A stretch of DNA of 64,000 nucleotides from Blastocladiella emersonii ATCC 22665 (Eukaryota > Blastocladiomycota > Blastocladiomycetes > Blastocladiales > Blastocladiaceae): the NCBI GenBank assembly GCA_025594325.1, contig JANHCV010000001.1, forward strand, positions 4,464,001-4,528,000, read 5' to 3'. Shown here piece by piece: positions 31,354 through 40,616 of the stretch (position 1 is the first letter of the stretch; each line of letters opens with the position of its first letter). The position numbers and the translations under genes are program-made. Below the pieces are notes generated by a model. That model was not told where the DNA came from, did not search any database, and saw only the letters and a list, made by a program, of their open reading frames with translations.

Positions 31354-34032
31354 TCATGCTTCGCCGGTCGTGGCCGCGACCCAGTCGCGCACCGCGCTGC
31401 ACCCGTGCTCCTCGCACCCTGCGAGAAACGGTAACCCGCCCAGCTCGCGCGCCGCGGGCCGTTGGGCGGGGTCGACGCGGACACACGCGCGGTACCACGC
31501 GACGCCGTCCTCGCCCAGCAGATCCGCGGCCGCGGGCTCGAGCGCGGGCGGTTTCCGCGCGCGCGCAATCGCCGCAACCGCCTCGTCCTCGCCCAGGTCC
31601 GCGTGCGGGTACGCGCCGGCGTGCGTCAGCTCGACCAGCGTGATGCCGAGCGCCCAGACGTCCGCCGCGGGGCCGGACGCCGTGGGGTGTGGCGTATCGG
31701 GAGAGGCGACGGCGGCCGCGACCTCGGGCGCCATCCAGTACGCGGTCCCGCGGACGTCCCGCGCGGTGCGGGTCGCCGGGTCGAGCGCGCCGGCGGCGCC
31801 CCAGTACGCGAGCTTGGCGGTGCCGGCGCGCGTGAGCAGGATGTGGTCGGACCGGACGTCGCGGTGCACGACGCGCAGGGTGTCGTGGAGGTACGCGAGC
31901 GCGGCGGCGATGGGCGCGAGGATCCCGCGGACGACGGCGCGTGTGACGGGCGCGGGCGTGTCGGCGAGGAGGACGTCGGCGAGGGTGCCGGCGTCCATCC
32001 ACTCGGACACGATCCAGATGTTGTCGTTGACGAGGTGCGCGGCGACAAACTCGACGAGCGCGGCGTGCCGCGCGCGCTGCATCCACTGGATCTCCTGGAC
32101 GATGCGCTGCTCGTCGTCGCAGCACTCCGCCCGCGGGATCACCTTAACCGCGACGCGCGTGTGAACCGCGGCGTGCGTCGCGCGGTGCACGGTGCCGCGG
32201 TTGCCCTCGGCCCACGGCCGCATGTCCGTGTACGCGTCTGCGGGCGAGCAGGGGCCGGAGTCGACGACATCGGCGAGCGTGAGCGGGGCGGCAGACGCGG
32301 CGCGACCCGCCTCGAGCATCGCGGCGAGTGTCGGGAGCGAGACCGAGGTGCGCTGCAGCCGCGTGAGCCGGCGCGCGCGCATCGCGTCGTTGGGCGGTAC
32401 GGCGCCGGTCCCGATGGCCGCGGTCTGCGCCGGGTCGCGCGCTTGCCGCTCGGCGTTCTGGATCAGCTCGGCGAGGAGCGGGTGGATCACGGGGACGACG
32501 ACGGCGGGCGGGGCTGACTTGGCCGCTGGTTCGGATGGCGCGGCGGCGGGTTCTGGGACTGTGACGACAGCGAGCGCCTGCGTCGCCGCCGGCGGTGCCG
32601 ACGCGGGTGTTGCTGGCGACGGGACCCGGTGCCGCGCGAGCGTAGCAACGGGCGACTCGAGCGCCTCGTCGTTGAGGACCTCGGGGATCGCGGGGACCGC
32701 AGGCACGGCGGGCGGCGAGCGCAGGTCGTTGCTGTCGATACTCTTGCGCCCGGTACCGGCCGCGGCGGGTTTCGCGGGCGACCACTGCGCGTGCTTGGCG
32801 GCGAGGTTGGGCGCCGAGAGCGTGCGCGGGAGCAGGACGGGGGGCGCGACGCCCGCGAACGAGGGGGTTGGGGCGCGCGCGTCGCGGTCGCGGAGCTTGC
32901 TGCTGCCGGAGCTCTTGCCGCGGCGGTGGAACAGCGAGGACAGGGACGGGAGGCGGGTGTGTTTGGTCGAGCCGTCGTCGTCGGCGGCGGGGGCGGTCGC
33001 GTGCGTGTCCATGGACCGCCGCGTGCGGATGCTGCTCGGGACGGGCGGGACGCGCGACGAGCGCGACGAGGACGTCGAGGAGCGTTTCGTCCAGCTGCCC
33101 GTCTTGCGGTGGCCCTTATGACGCGGGACGGGCCACGAGGGGAGGAGCGACGGCGTCGAGGCGGACGTGAAGAGGCCGAGCGGCGTTAGGCGGCGCGGGT
33201 CGAGGTCGTCATCGCCCTCCTCCTCCTCGTCATCCTCGTCCTCGGCCTGCGGGAACATGTGCGGGTCGGGCGACGCGAGTCCCTCGAGCATCGAGTCGTC
33301 CTGGTTGGTCCAGCTCGGGAACGCGGGCCGCCAGACGCTCGGCACGCCGCGGAACGAGCCGAGGTCCGCGTCCCACTCGACGTGCAGCAGCTGGCGCACG
33401 TTGGTCGGGTACGAGATGGACGCGTCGCCGTCCTCGGCCTCGGCGGCGGCCGCTGCCGCGGCGCTGGGCGTCGCCAAGTTCTCGACGGGTTTCGCGGGGA
33501 TCGAGTCGTCGGCGCGGGCCGACCCGGTGCGCTGGCGGTGGCGCGAGATGCTGCGCAGCGGGGCCGAGGCCTTGCGCACGAGGCGGCGCGACTTGGTGCG
33601 GACGAGCCCGATGACCGAGTCGACGGGCGAGACCACGGCGGGGTCGTCGGACTCGGTGACGCCGCCGAGGTACAGGGGCACGTCGCCGTCGGCCGGGATC
33701 GGCGGCATGGGCGGGAGCTCGGCGACGACAATCGGCGACATGCCCGGGACGCCCGTGTGGAAGGTGACGGGTTTCGAGGCCGCCTTGGGCGATGCAGAGG
33801 CGGTGTTGGTCGTGGGCTCACTCGGCGGAGCAGCCGTCGTCGCGGTCGGCTTGAGGACGACGACAGCGACGCCCGAGTCGTTTCGGGCGGGCATGATGCG
33901 CTTGGGCGGGACCTCGAGCGGGGCGGCCGAGTCGGGCGAGGCGGGCGGCGGCGGCGCGCCCTTGGCCTTGATCTTCTTGCCCTTCCGCGCCAGCTTGGCT
34001 GGGTCGAGGGCGGTGGACTGCGTCTGGCCCAT
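31354..34032 (-). CDS. PAK-like protein kinase with degenerate catalytic motifs (probable pseudokinase)
   Basis: Single 892-codon frame. MGQTQST fits an N-myristoylation signal (Gly2, Ser6). A CRIB domain starts near residue 206: ISYPTNVRQLLHVEWD followed by GSFRGVPSVW, parallel to ISLPSDFEHTIHVGFD in PAK1. A long disordered Ser/Pro-rich linker leads to a kinase domain at about residues 599-890. Beta3 Lys630 (VAVKVI) and a GTAYWMAPE segment are kept. The catalytic loop reads HRDVRSDHILL (723-733), so the usual HRDxK..N Lys and Asn are Arg and His. DFG is replaced by YWG at 743-745, removing the Mg-binding Asp. The protein probably binds Cdc42/Rac at a membrane and signals by scaffolding, with little or no kinase activity. 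No intron is needed. Confidence 0.85.
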   Translation of the reverse strand: MGQTQSTALDPAKLARKGKKIKAKGAPPPPASPDSAAPLEVPPKRIMPARNDSGVAVVVLKPTATTAAPPSEPTTNTASASPKAASKPVTFHTGVPGMSPIVVAELPPMPPIPADGDVPLYLGGVTESDDPAVVSPVDSVIGLVRTKSRRLVRKASAPLRSISRHRQRTGSARADDSIPAKPVENLATPSAAAAAAAEAEDGDASISYPTNVRQLLHVEWDADLGSFRGVPSVWRPAFPSWTNQDDSMLEGLASPDPHMFPQAEDEDDEEEEGDDDLDPRRLTPLGLFTSASTPSLLPSWPVPRHKGHRKTGSWTKRSSTSSSRSSRVPPVPSSIRTRRSMDTHATAPAADDDGSTKHTRLPSLSSLFHRRGKSSGSSKLRDRDARAPTPSFAGVAPPVLLPRTLSAPNLAAKHAQWSPAKPAAAGTGRKSIDSNDLRSPPAVPAVPAIPEVLNDEALESPVATLARHRVPSPATPASAPPAATQALAVVTVPEPAAAPSEPAAKSAPPAVVVPVIHPLLAELIQNAERQARDPAQTAAIGTGAVPPNDAMRARRLTRLQRTSVSLPTLAAMLEAGRAASAAPLTLADVVDSGPCSPADAYTDMRPWAEGNRGTVHRATHAAVHTRVAVKVIPRAECCDDEQRIVQEIQWMQRARHAALVEFVAAHLVNDNIWIVSEWMDAGTLADVLLADTPAPVTRAVVRGILAPIAAALAYLHDTLRVVHRDVRSDHILLTRAGTAKLAYWGAAGALDPATRTARDVRGTAYWMAPEVAAAVASPDTPHPTASGPAADVWALGITLVELTHAGAYPHADLGEDEAVAAIARARKPPALEPAAADLLGEDGVAWYRACVRVDPAQRPAARELGGLPFLAGCEEHGCSAVRDWVAATTGEA

Positions 34033-34737
34033 GGTGGTGGACGACGGGGGTGGAAGGGTGGGTAGTGGGTGTGGGCGGTATGCGACCGGCGCGTGCGGGT
34101 GGTGCAGAACGAAGGTCGGGTGCCGATGCAGCGAGTTTCATATGCAAATGTGCCAGTCGAGTGTTGTGTGGTTCTGCGGAGAGGCGGTCGGGGAGAGGGG
34201 ACGATTTGTGGCGCGGCGCGACGCGTCGTGTTTCGACTTCAGCTCGAGGTCGGCGACCAGGCCGGCGACCAGGCCGGCGACCGCGTCACTCGTCGCCCGC
34301 CGCCGCTGGCCGCTGCAGACATCAACAAGAAGCGGCACGTCGCGCGCCAAGGCGACGTCTGCGCTGGGGGAGGTGATCGAGCTCCCCTAGAACAACGCCG
34401 AGCAGGACCCCACGCGGGCGCCCCTGGGAAATTCGAAGCCTTGCGTTAGAGTTCTACAACTCCTCTCGCGCGGGGTTCCTCGAACCCTTCCGCCGATGTG
34501 GCGGCTGACCAGAGCATCCGCGCTCCTGACTCAAGGCGCGGTGTCGGCCGCGGAGTCGTCTCACAAATCGGATTTCAGCAGGGCGGCGGTGCCACACGGC
34601 TGAGCTCAGCCACGACGCTCTCGATCGGATCGGCGGGACGTCGTTCTTCCTTTCAAAAGCGTCGCGCTGGCCTCGTCCACCTTCCTCTCTCTCACAACCA
34701 ACAACACCTCTGCAACGTAACTTAACGCACCTACACC
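34033..34737. promoter_or_regulatory. Divergent promoter region, PAK-like gene / first PRXL2 gene
   Basis: This 705-bp region separates two genes transcribed away from each other. GACGCGTC is at 34220-34227. A 12-bp unit GGCGACCAGGCC is repeated about three times at 34252-34290. No gene is seen; the small open frames are not supported. Confidence 0.4.
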
Positions 34738-35358
34738 ATGGGCCTCTTCTCGTCTGCCGCGCCCGTCGCGACCTCGTTCAAGCTGATGCAGGACGTGAAC
34801 CTGATCCCGGTCGATGCGCCCACGTCCGATGCGCCGCTGCAGGCGCCCGGCATCAAGTCGCAGACGCTGTGGGCCGACCGCCCGACGCTGATCGTGCTCA
34901 TCCGCCGCCCGGGCTGCCTGCTGTGCCGCAACGAGGCCTTCACGCTCGCCGGCCAGCGCGACCTCATCCAGAACGAGCTCGGCATCCGCATGGTCGCCGT
35001 CGTCAACCAGGAATTCGGCGCCAAGGACTTTGCCGACAACTTCTGGAAGGGCGAGGCCTACTTTGATAAGGACCTCGGCCTGTTCAAGGCCATGGGCGAC
35101 GGCAAGGTCCGCCGCGGGTCCCTCCTCTCGCTCATGTTCCCCTCGGTCCTCGCCCGCTTCTCCGAGGCCAAGAAGAGCGGCCTCGACAGCAACCTGGCCG
35201 GTGACGGCACCATGCTCGGCGGCCTGCTCATCGTCCGCCCTGGCAACGACGGCGTCGAGTACGAGTACCCCGAGACGACGTTTGGCGACCACGCGCCCCT
35301 CGACACGGTCCTCGAGACGTGCAAGAACCTCGCCGCCAAGTACCCCAAGAAGGCGTAG
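34738..35358 (+). CDS. Peroxiredoxin-like 2 (PRXL2/FAM213-type) protein, copy 1
   Basis: Intronless, 206 aa. The thioredoxin-fold strand LIVLIRRPGCLLCR carries a CxxC (Cys60, Cys63), the signature of the PRXL2/AhpC-TSA-2 group related to vertebrate selenoprotein U. Other family blocks are GIRMVAVVNQE, the Phe/Tyr-rich EAYFDKDLGLFKAMG, and GDGTMLGGLLIV near the C-terminus. The family is linked to thiol redox control; a specific substrate is not known from sequence. A second copy follows 186 bp downstream on the same strand. The short N-terminus (MGLFSSAAP) has no clear signal peptide. Confidence 0.85.
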   Translation: MGLFSSAAPVATSFKLMQDVNLIPVDAPTSDAPLQAPGIKSQTLWADRPTLIVLIRRPGCLLCRNEAFTLAGQRDLIQNELGIRMVAVVNQEFGAKDFADNFWKGEAYFDKDLGLFKAMGDGKVRRGSLLSLMFPSVLARFSEAKKSGLDSNLAGDGTMLGGLLIVRPGNDGVEYEYPETTFGDHAPLDTVLETCKNLAAKYPKKA

Positions 35359-35544
35359 TTGTGTGGCTATTTCTTGTCATGGCGTGTAAAACAAACAATC
35401 GTTACCCTCAAAGTTTCACATGGTGCGCTGGCCGCAGCCTCGGAAGTCGCGGCGTAGTCAGCGGCGGCGACCAACCTTGCGCGTCGCTTCGCGGCAGCTT
35501 CTTCTCTCTCCCCACACCACCAGTATCTGCAACGTATCAACACC

Positions 35545-36304
35545 ATGGGAATCTTCGATCTTATTACCGGCGCTGGCAAGAACGGCAAGACCAACTTCGA
35601 CCTGCTGCACGACGTGCCGCTCGTCCCGGTCGCCTCGCTCGACGACCCCGCCGCCGCGACGCCCGTCCTCTCGCACACGCTGTGGGCCGACCAGCCCGCG
35701 CTCATCGTGCTCATCCGCCGCCCGGGCTGCCTGCTGTGCCGCCAGGAGGCGCACATCCTCGCCGGCAAGCGCGACCTCATCGCGCAGCAGTACGGCATTC
35801 GCATGGTCGCCATCGTGAACCAGGAGTTTGGCGCCAAGGACTTTGTCGACAACTTCTGGGGCCGCGGCGAGGCCTACTTTGACAAGGAGCTGGGTCTGTT
35901 CAAGGCCATGGGCGACGGCCAGGTCCGCAAGGCGTCCATGCTCCAGCTCGCGTACCCGAGCGTCATCGCGCGGTACCAGCAGGCCAAGAAGAGCGGGCTC
36001 GACTCCAACTTCCAGGGCGACGGCCTGATGCTCGGCGGGCTCCTCGTCATGCGGCCCGGCAAGGGCGGGATCGACTACGAGTACTCGGAGACCGAGTTCG
36101 GCGACATTGTACGTTCCTTAGACCTGCGACTGTCGCCAGATCGCTTATACTGACCCTCTCTATCGTGTGTAGGCTCCCATCGAGGACGTGCTCGCCGCGT
36201 GCCAGCGCGTCGCCGTTCCGACCCGCGAGGCTACTGCCGCCGAGGCCGAGGACGCCGCTCCCGCCGCGACTGAGCCTGCTGCCGAGGTCAACGCCACGGC
36301 CTAG
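35545..36304 (+). CDS. Peroxiredoxin-like 2 (PRXL2/FAM213-type) protein, copy 2
   Basis: Exons 35545-36108 and 36173-36304 (intron 64 nt, GTACGT donor) give 231 aa. It is a tandem paralogue of the gene just upstream: both share RRPGCLLCR (here Cys62 and Cys65), NQEFGAKDF and LGLFKAMGDG. It differs by a 10-residue longer start, GRGEAYFDKE, and an Ala/Glu/Thr-rich C-terminal tail encoded by the second exon (AEAEDAAPAATEPAAEV). The intron sits where the intronless copy 1 continues with a different C-terminus (VLETCKNLAAKYP versus VLAACQRVAVPT), so the copies show intron gain or loss. Confidence 0.85.
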
Positions 36305-36523
36305 GCGCTGTATCTGTACTTATATACGTTCTGTACCCGTCCGCCAGCAGCGATCCCGACCGTCAGCGTGGCGCAACGCGCTTCGATCGCGCGAAGGCGT
36401 GACGAAGCTCGTGCTTCCTCCCCTCACCCTTCGATCAGCAACGAACACGCCGGTACACTTCACGTTTGCCATGAAAGCTGTTCATTGAATCCCGCTGCAC
36501 TCCTTTTAATGAAGCGTGGTCTA

Positions 36524-37662
36524 TTACGCGTCCAGGCACCGCCACTTGGTCGCCGCGGGGTCGGGGCTCGCGGACCGGCCGCGCGCCCGCTTCGCGCTGG
36601 CCAACACGGGCGCGGGCACGACGCTCGCCAGGCCCGACTTGCCCACGTTCTTGACCTCAACGGTCGGCCGGCGGATGCCAAAGTACATCTCCTCGACGAT
36701 AAACGGCGCGCCGGCCAGCGCCTCCGCCAGCTCGTCAAACGTCGGAAACCGCTTGAGCCCAAGATCGCGCGCAGCCTGCGTGCGCGGGTTCCCGCGGGCC
36801 CACTGCTCCGTGGCCGATCGCGGCCGGCCGGGCGTCGCGTAGAGGTACACGCGGCCGTCGTGCTCGTACACGATCGCGTACGCGGGCTCGCCGTCGTTAC
36901 GGGCCTGCATGGGCAGGAGACGGTTGTCGATGCGCGGCGTCGCGCGCGGCCGCTCGCCACGCGCCTCGGCTGCCGCACACTGCTCGTCCTTGGTCTGCGT
37001 GCGCTGGTGCCGGGCACGGTTCTCAGACGTCCTGCGTGCTGCGAGGTCGTCGGCCGTGGCGGGGGGCGCATGTGCAGCGGCGGCGGAGGCGGCGTGGGTC
37101 GAGGTCGGGACACGTTGCGGCGGGGCAGGGACCTCGTCCGCGGCGGGACGGGAGCTGAGCCGGAGGATGTACGCCAGGTTGGCGGCGTTGAGCTCGGGCG
37201 AGCCCGTCTCGGTGAGCACGAGCGGGCGCTGCGGCGGCACGGAATCCGCCTCCCCGCCGGGACTGTCGTCGGCCGTCGCGCCGTCTTTGGCCGAGCCGTC
37301 AAGGGGCACGACCGTCTTGACCGTACCATGGAGGATCGGGTAGACCTTGAGCACAACGCACTTGAGGCTCGCGACACTAGCAGGGCGAGCGGGATGGGGA
37401 GGTTAGCGGGGTTCCTGCGGGTGATCCGTGGCGGGAACGCGTACCCGCGCAGGACCTCGATCTCGGCGTTCATATCGTAGGCCGTGTACGACCGCTTGGA
37501 CTCAGCGACGACGCTCGCCTGCGACGGCGCTGGGGTCGCGTCGGGGAGCTGCCACGAGACCCTGTTGAGGTGGGCGCGGACGGCAGAAATGACAAGACGG
37601 GCGAGCGCGGGGACGCCGCCGTTCCGGGTACCGGCCAGGACGGTCTTGAGGACGCTGGTCAT
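36524..37662 (-). CDS. Unknown protein, 5' end uncertain
   Basis: From the first usable Met (37662), exons 37445-37662 and 36524-37376 give 356 aa; the 68-nt intron (37377-37444) has a GTACGC donor, a GCTAAC branch-like site and a TAG acceptor. It joins YDMNAEIEVLRG to VASLKCVVLKVYPILHGTV. The coding-like frame continues upstream of this Met ([38 protein letters not shown]), so the true start is probably in another exon near or across 37800-37950, where the divergent adenosyltransferase gene begins. The second exon ends in a KRARGRS-containing basic tail. Segments such as FPTFDELAEALAGAPFIVEE look structured. No family is recognised. Confidence 0.55.
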
Positions 37663-37928
37663 GGCCACGACGCGGGCGAGGTGGGCCGCGGGGGTCTCGT
37701 CGGCGGGCACGACGAGGTGCGACCATTTGTAGGCGCCGTCGGTGGCGGCGAGCAGGTCCTCGACGACGGGCAGGGTGACGTTATGCTTATCCGCCCTCGA
37801 AGTACGCTCGTTCAGCCGAAGCCTATCCCTTGCTCTCGGTGTGGCGCAACGCGCGCCGATCGGTCACGCCAGGTGGCGCTCCTCAGCTCGATCGCCCGCT
37901 CTCTCTCCTTGGACTCCCCAACAAGCCC

Positions 37929-38896
37929 ATGTACACTACGACTACCATGCACCGACTCGTCGCAACTCGCTGCACTCCGCTCCGCTCAGCGCTGTCCACC
38001 TTCTGCCGCCTTCCCGCCCCCGCGGCCGCGGCCGCCGTCGCCCCGCGCTTCGCTCGGTGGCAGTCGACTTCCGCCGAACCGCCCGGCACGATCGTCGAGT
38101 CCTCGCAGGCCGTGCGCCCGACGGCGGCATCGTCGAAGCGGATCCACATCTACACGCGGACCGGCGACAAGGGCACGTCGGCGCTGTTCACGGGCGAGCG
38201 CCGCGCCAAGGACGACCAGGTGTTCGAGGCGCTCGGCGCCACGGACGAGCTGTCGAGCGCGCTCGGGCTCGCGCGCGAGTTTTGTGTCGAGGCGGGGAAC
38301 GGGCTTGAGGGGAAGCTCGAGACGGTACTGCGACTCTCAATTTCCGTGCTGGTCAGCGCGGGCTGACATGTTACGACGGTGTAGATCCAGTGCCTCCTGC
38401 AGGACGCGGGCGGCAACATTGCGACGCCGCGCGACTGCGGGTCGGATCCGCACCTGAGTACGCTGATCTCGTCGCTCTCATCGGACCTCGATCGAGCCTG
38501 ACGCGCGCGTATCGATCCGTAGAGCGCACCGAGTTCGACTCGCACGGCGAGCACGCTGCGTCGCTCGAGAAGTGGATCGACGAGCTCGAGGACCGCGGTC
38601 TCCCGCCGCTGCGCAACTTCATTCTTCCCGTACGTCTCCACCGCCACGATTCCATTGTCGCCACTCACACCGCGAGCGCGTAGTCGGGAGGCAAGGCCGC
38701 GTCGACGCTTCACCTCGCGCGGTCCATCTGCCGCCGCGCCGAGCGCCGCGTGGTCCCGCTCGTTCTCGAGGAGGAAGTGAGCCCGACGGTCGGGCGGTAC
38801 CTCAACCGGCTCTCGGACTTTTTGTTCACGGCGGGCCGGTACGCGGCCTTCCACGAGGGCAAGCCCGAGCAGGTGTACAAGAAGCTCAAGCACTGA
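37929..38896 (+). CDS. MMAB: Cob(I)alamin adenosyltransferase (MMAB/PduO type)
   Basis: Four exons (37929-38324, 38385-38457, 38523-38629, 38684-38896) give 262 aa; introns of 60, 65 and 54 nt. The N-terminus is a mitochondrial presequence rich in Arg, Ser, Ala ([17 protein letters not shown]). The PduO-type core follows: [67 protein letters not shown] and [16 protein letters not shown], all as in human MMAB. The enzyme makes adenosylcobalamin from ATP and cob(I)alamin for methylmalonyl-CoA mutase. Its presence implies a cobalamin-dependent metabolism, which most Dikarya have lost. A downstream Met at 37947 is an equally good start. Confidence 0.93.
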
Positions 38897-38957
38897 GTTG
38901 CGAAAGACACGCGTAATAAGCGAAGAGGGGGGAATATATGTGCAAGAATACCCGGCC

Positions 38958-40616
38958 TTAGTTGGTCAGCGCGGGCGGGGCCGTGGTCACGGCGCGCGGC
39001 GCGACGTTGTTGACCGAGTTGGCGAGGTGCTTGAGCCGCTTGCCCTGGTGGAACTCGGCAATGTTTTTGAGCGTGACGCCGGCGATCTCGCGCAGCGCCT
39101 CCTCGGTGAGGAACGCCTGGTGAGCCGTGATCATGACGCGGTTCTGGAACGAGAGGAGATGGGCGAGCTGGTCGTTGGTCACCACCGAGTCGCTGCAGTT
39201 CTCGTAAAAGTAGTCGTTCTCGCCCTCGACAACGTCGAGGCCGCACGCGCCGACCTGGCCCGACTTGAGCGCCTCAATGAGGGCCTTGGTGTCGACGAGC
39301 GGGCCGCGCGACGTGTTGATGATCAGGACGCCGCGCTTCATCTTGGCCAGCGTCGTCTCGTTGATGAGGTGGTGCGTCTCGGGGAGCAGCGGCGCGTGGA
39401 TCGAGATGATGTCCGACTGCGCGAGCAGCGTGTCCATCTCCACGTACTGCACCTGCGGGTTGGCGAGCAGCGCCGGGTTCTTGTACACGTCCTGGCAGAT
39501 GACGCGGCACCCGAAGCCCAGCATGATCGACACGAGGCACGCGCCGATCTTGCCCGTGCCGATGATGCCGACCGTCTTGCCCTTCATGTCGAACCCGACG
39601 AGCCCATCGAGCGAGAAGTCGCCGTTGTGGACGCGCGACGACGCCCACACGAGCTTGCGGTTGAGCGCCATCATGAGCGCCGCCGCGTGCTCGGCGATCG
39701 CGTTGGGCGAGTACCCGGGGACGCGCGCGACCGAGATGCCGAGCTTGTCGCACGTCGGGACGTGGCACGTGTCGAAGCCGGCGCACCGGTAGGCCACCAT
39801 CTCGATGCCCATGTCGGCGAGCGCCTGCGCCACCTCGGGGTTGACCGAGTCGTGCACGAACACGCACACGGCGTGCGCGCCCTTGGCGAGGTGCACCGTG
39901 GCCGGCGACAGCTTGTCCTCGAGGAACTCGAGCTTGAAGCCGAAGCCCGGCAGCGCGTTCTGCTCAATGAACAGCTTGGTCTGGTACGGCTTGCTGTCGA
40001 ACACCTTGACCACGAGGTTGGCCGCGTCGCGCGGCAGGCCGTTGGGCTGCACGTCGACCGTGGGCGTCGTCGCGGTGGCCGCGTTGCCCGCCACGACCGA
40101 CGTCGACGACTTGACCGAGGGCGCGACCGCGTCGGGCACGTGCGCGGCGAGCGCGGGGAGGAGGGCGAGGGCGAGCGTGGGCTCACGCGCGAGCAGGGCC
40201 TGGAAGGGCGCGCGCGAGATCTGGACCAGGAAGCACGACGCGGCGCCGGCGGCGAGCAGCGTCGAGGGCGAGCGCGAGTCGGCAAACAGGTTGCCGAAGC
40301 CGAACGAGTCGTACGGGTGCAGCGCGCCCGCGTGCTTGCCGGCCTGGTGCACGTGCAGCTCGCCCTGGACCAGGATCGCGAAGATCTGCGGCGTCTGGCC
40401 CTCGGACACGACCACCGTGCCCTTGCCGACCTTGATGGGCTCGGCCACCGCCGCGAGGAGGGCGAGGTGCGCGTCCGACAGCTGCGCGAACAGGCGCGTC
40501 TTGGTGAGCACCGCCTGCAGGCCCGCCGGCGTCGTCACGTCCACCTTCTTGGCGGGCGAGCTGGGCATGCTGACCGTGGGCGCGGGCGCGAGCGAGTCGA
40601 CGGTGTTGGGCGACAT
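38958..40616 (-). CDS. Cyclic-nucleotide-binding-like domain fused to D-lactate dehydrogenase
   Basis: One intronless 552-aa frame. Residues about 33-145 fold as a cNMP-binding domain: TRLFAQLSDAHLALLA, GTVVVSEGQTPQIFAILVQG, then SFGFGNLFADSRSPS in place of the phosphate-binding cassette FGELAL...RSAT. The Arg-Ser is kept, but the ribose-binding Glu is missing and the loop is one residue shorter, so the ligand may not be cAMP or cGMP. Residues about 200-530 are a D-2-hydroxyacid dehydrogenase of LdhA type: VGIIGTGKIG (NAD site), INTSRGPLVDT (Arg), DVVEGEN (Glu), TAHQAFLTEEA (His). The enzyme should reduce pyruvate to D-lactate. The fusion points to small-molecule control of fermentation. A TATAAAA box lies about 155 bp upstream. 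Confidence 0.9.
   Translation of the reverse strand: MSPNTVDSLAPAPTVSMPSSPAKKVDVTTPAGLQAVLTKTRLFAQLSDAHLALLAAVAEPIKVGKGTVVVSEGQTPQIFAILVQGELHVHQAGKHAGALHPYDSFGFGNLFADSRSPSTLLAAGAASCFLVQISRAPFQALLAREPTLALALLPALAAHVPDAVAPSVKSSTSVVAGNAATATTPTVDVQPNGLPRDAANLVVKVFDSKPYQTKLFIEQNALPGFGFKLEFLEDKLSPATVHLAKGAHAVCVFVHDSVNPEVAQALADMGIEMVAYRCAGFDTCHVPTCDKLGISVARVPGYSPNAIAEHAAALMMALNRKLVWASSRVHNGDFSLDGLVGFDMKGKTVGIIGTGKIGACLVSIMLGFGCRVICQDVYKNPALLANPQVQYVEMDTLLAQSDIISIHAPLLPETHHLINETTLAKMKRGVLIINTSRGPLVDTKALIEALKSGQVGACGLDVVEGENDYFYENCSDSVVTNDQLAHLLSFQNRVMITAHQAFLTEEALREIAGVTLKNIAEFHQGKRLKHLANSVNNVAPRAVTTAPPALTN

Noticed and set aside
34455-34500. GGGTTCCTCGAACCC, resembling a tRNA T-arm
   Set aside because: It is a simple hairpin; no matching D-arm, anticodon arm or acceptor stem could be built around it.
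37377-37444. Apparent frameshift in the unknown gene between YDMNAEIEVLRG and KCVVLKVYP
   Set aside because: It is explained by a normal 68-nt intron with GTACGC donor, branch-like GCTAAC and TAG acceptor; phases fit.
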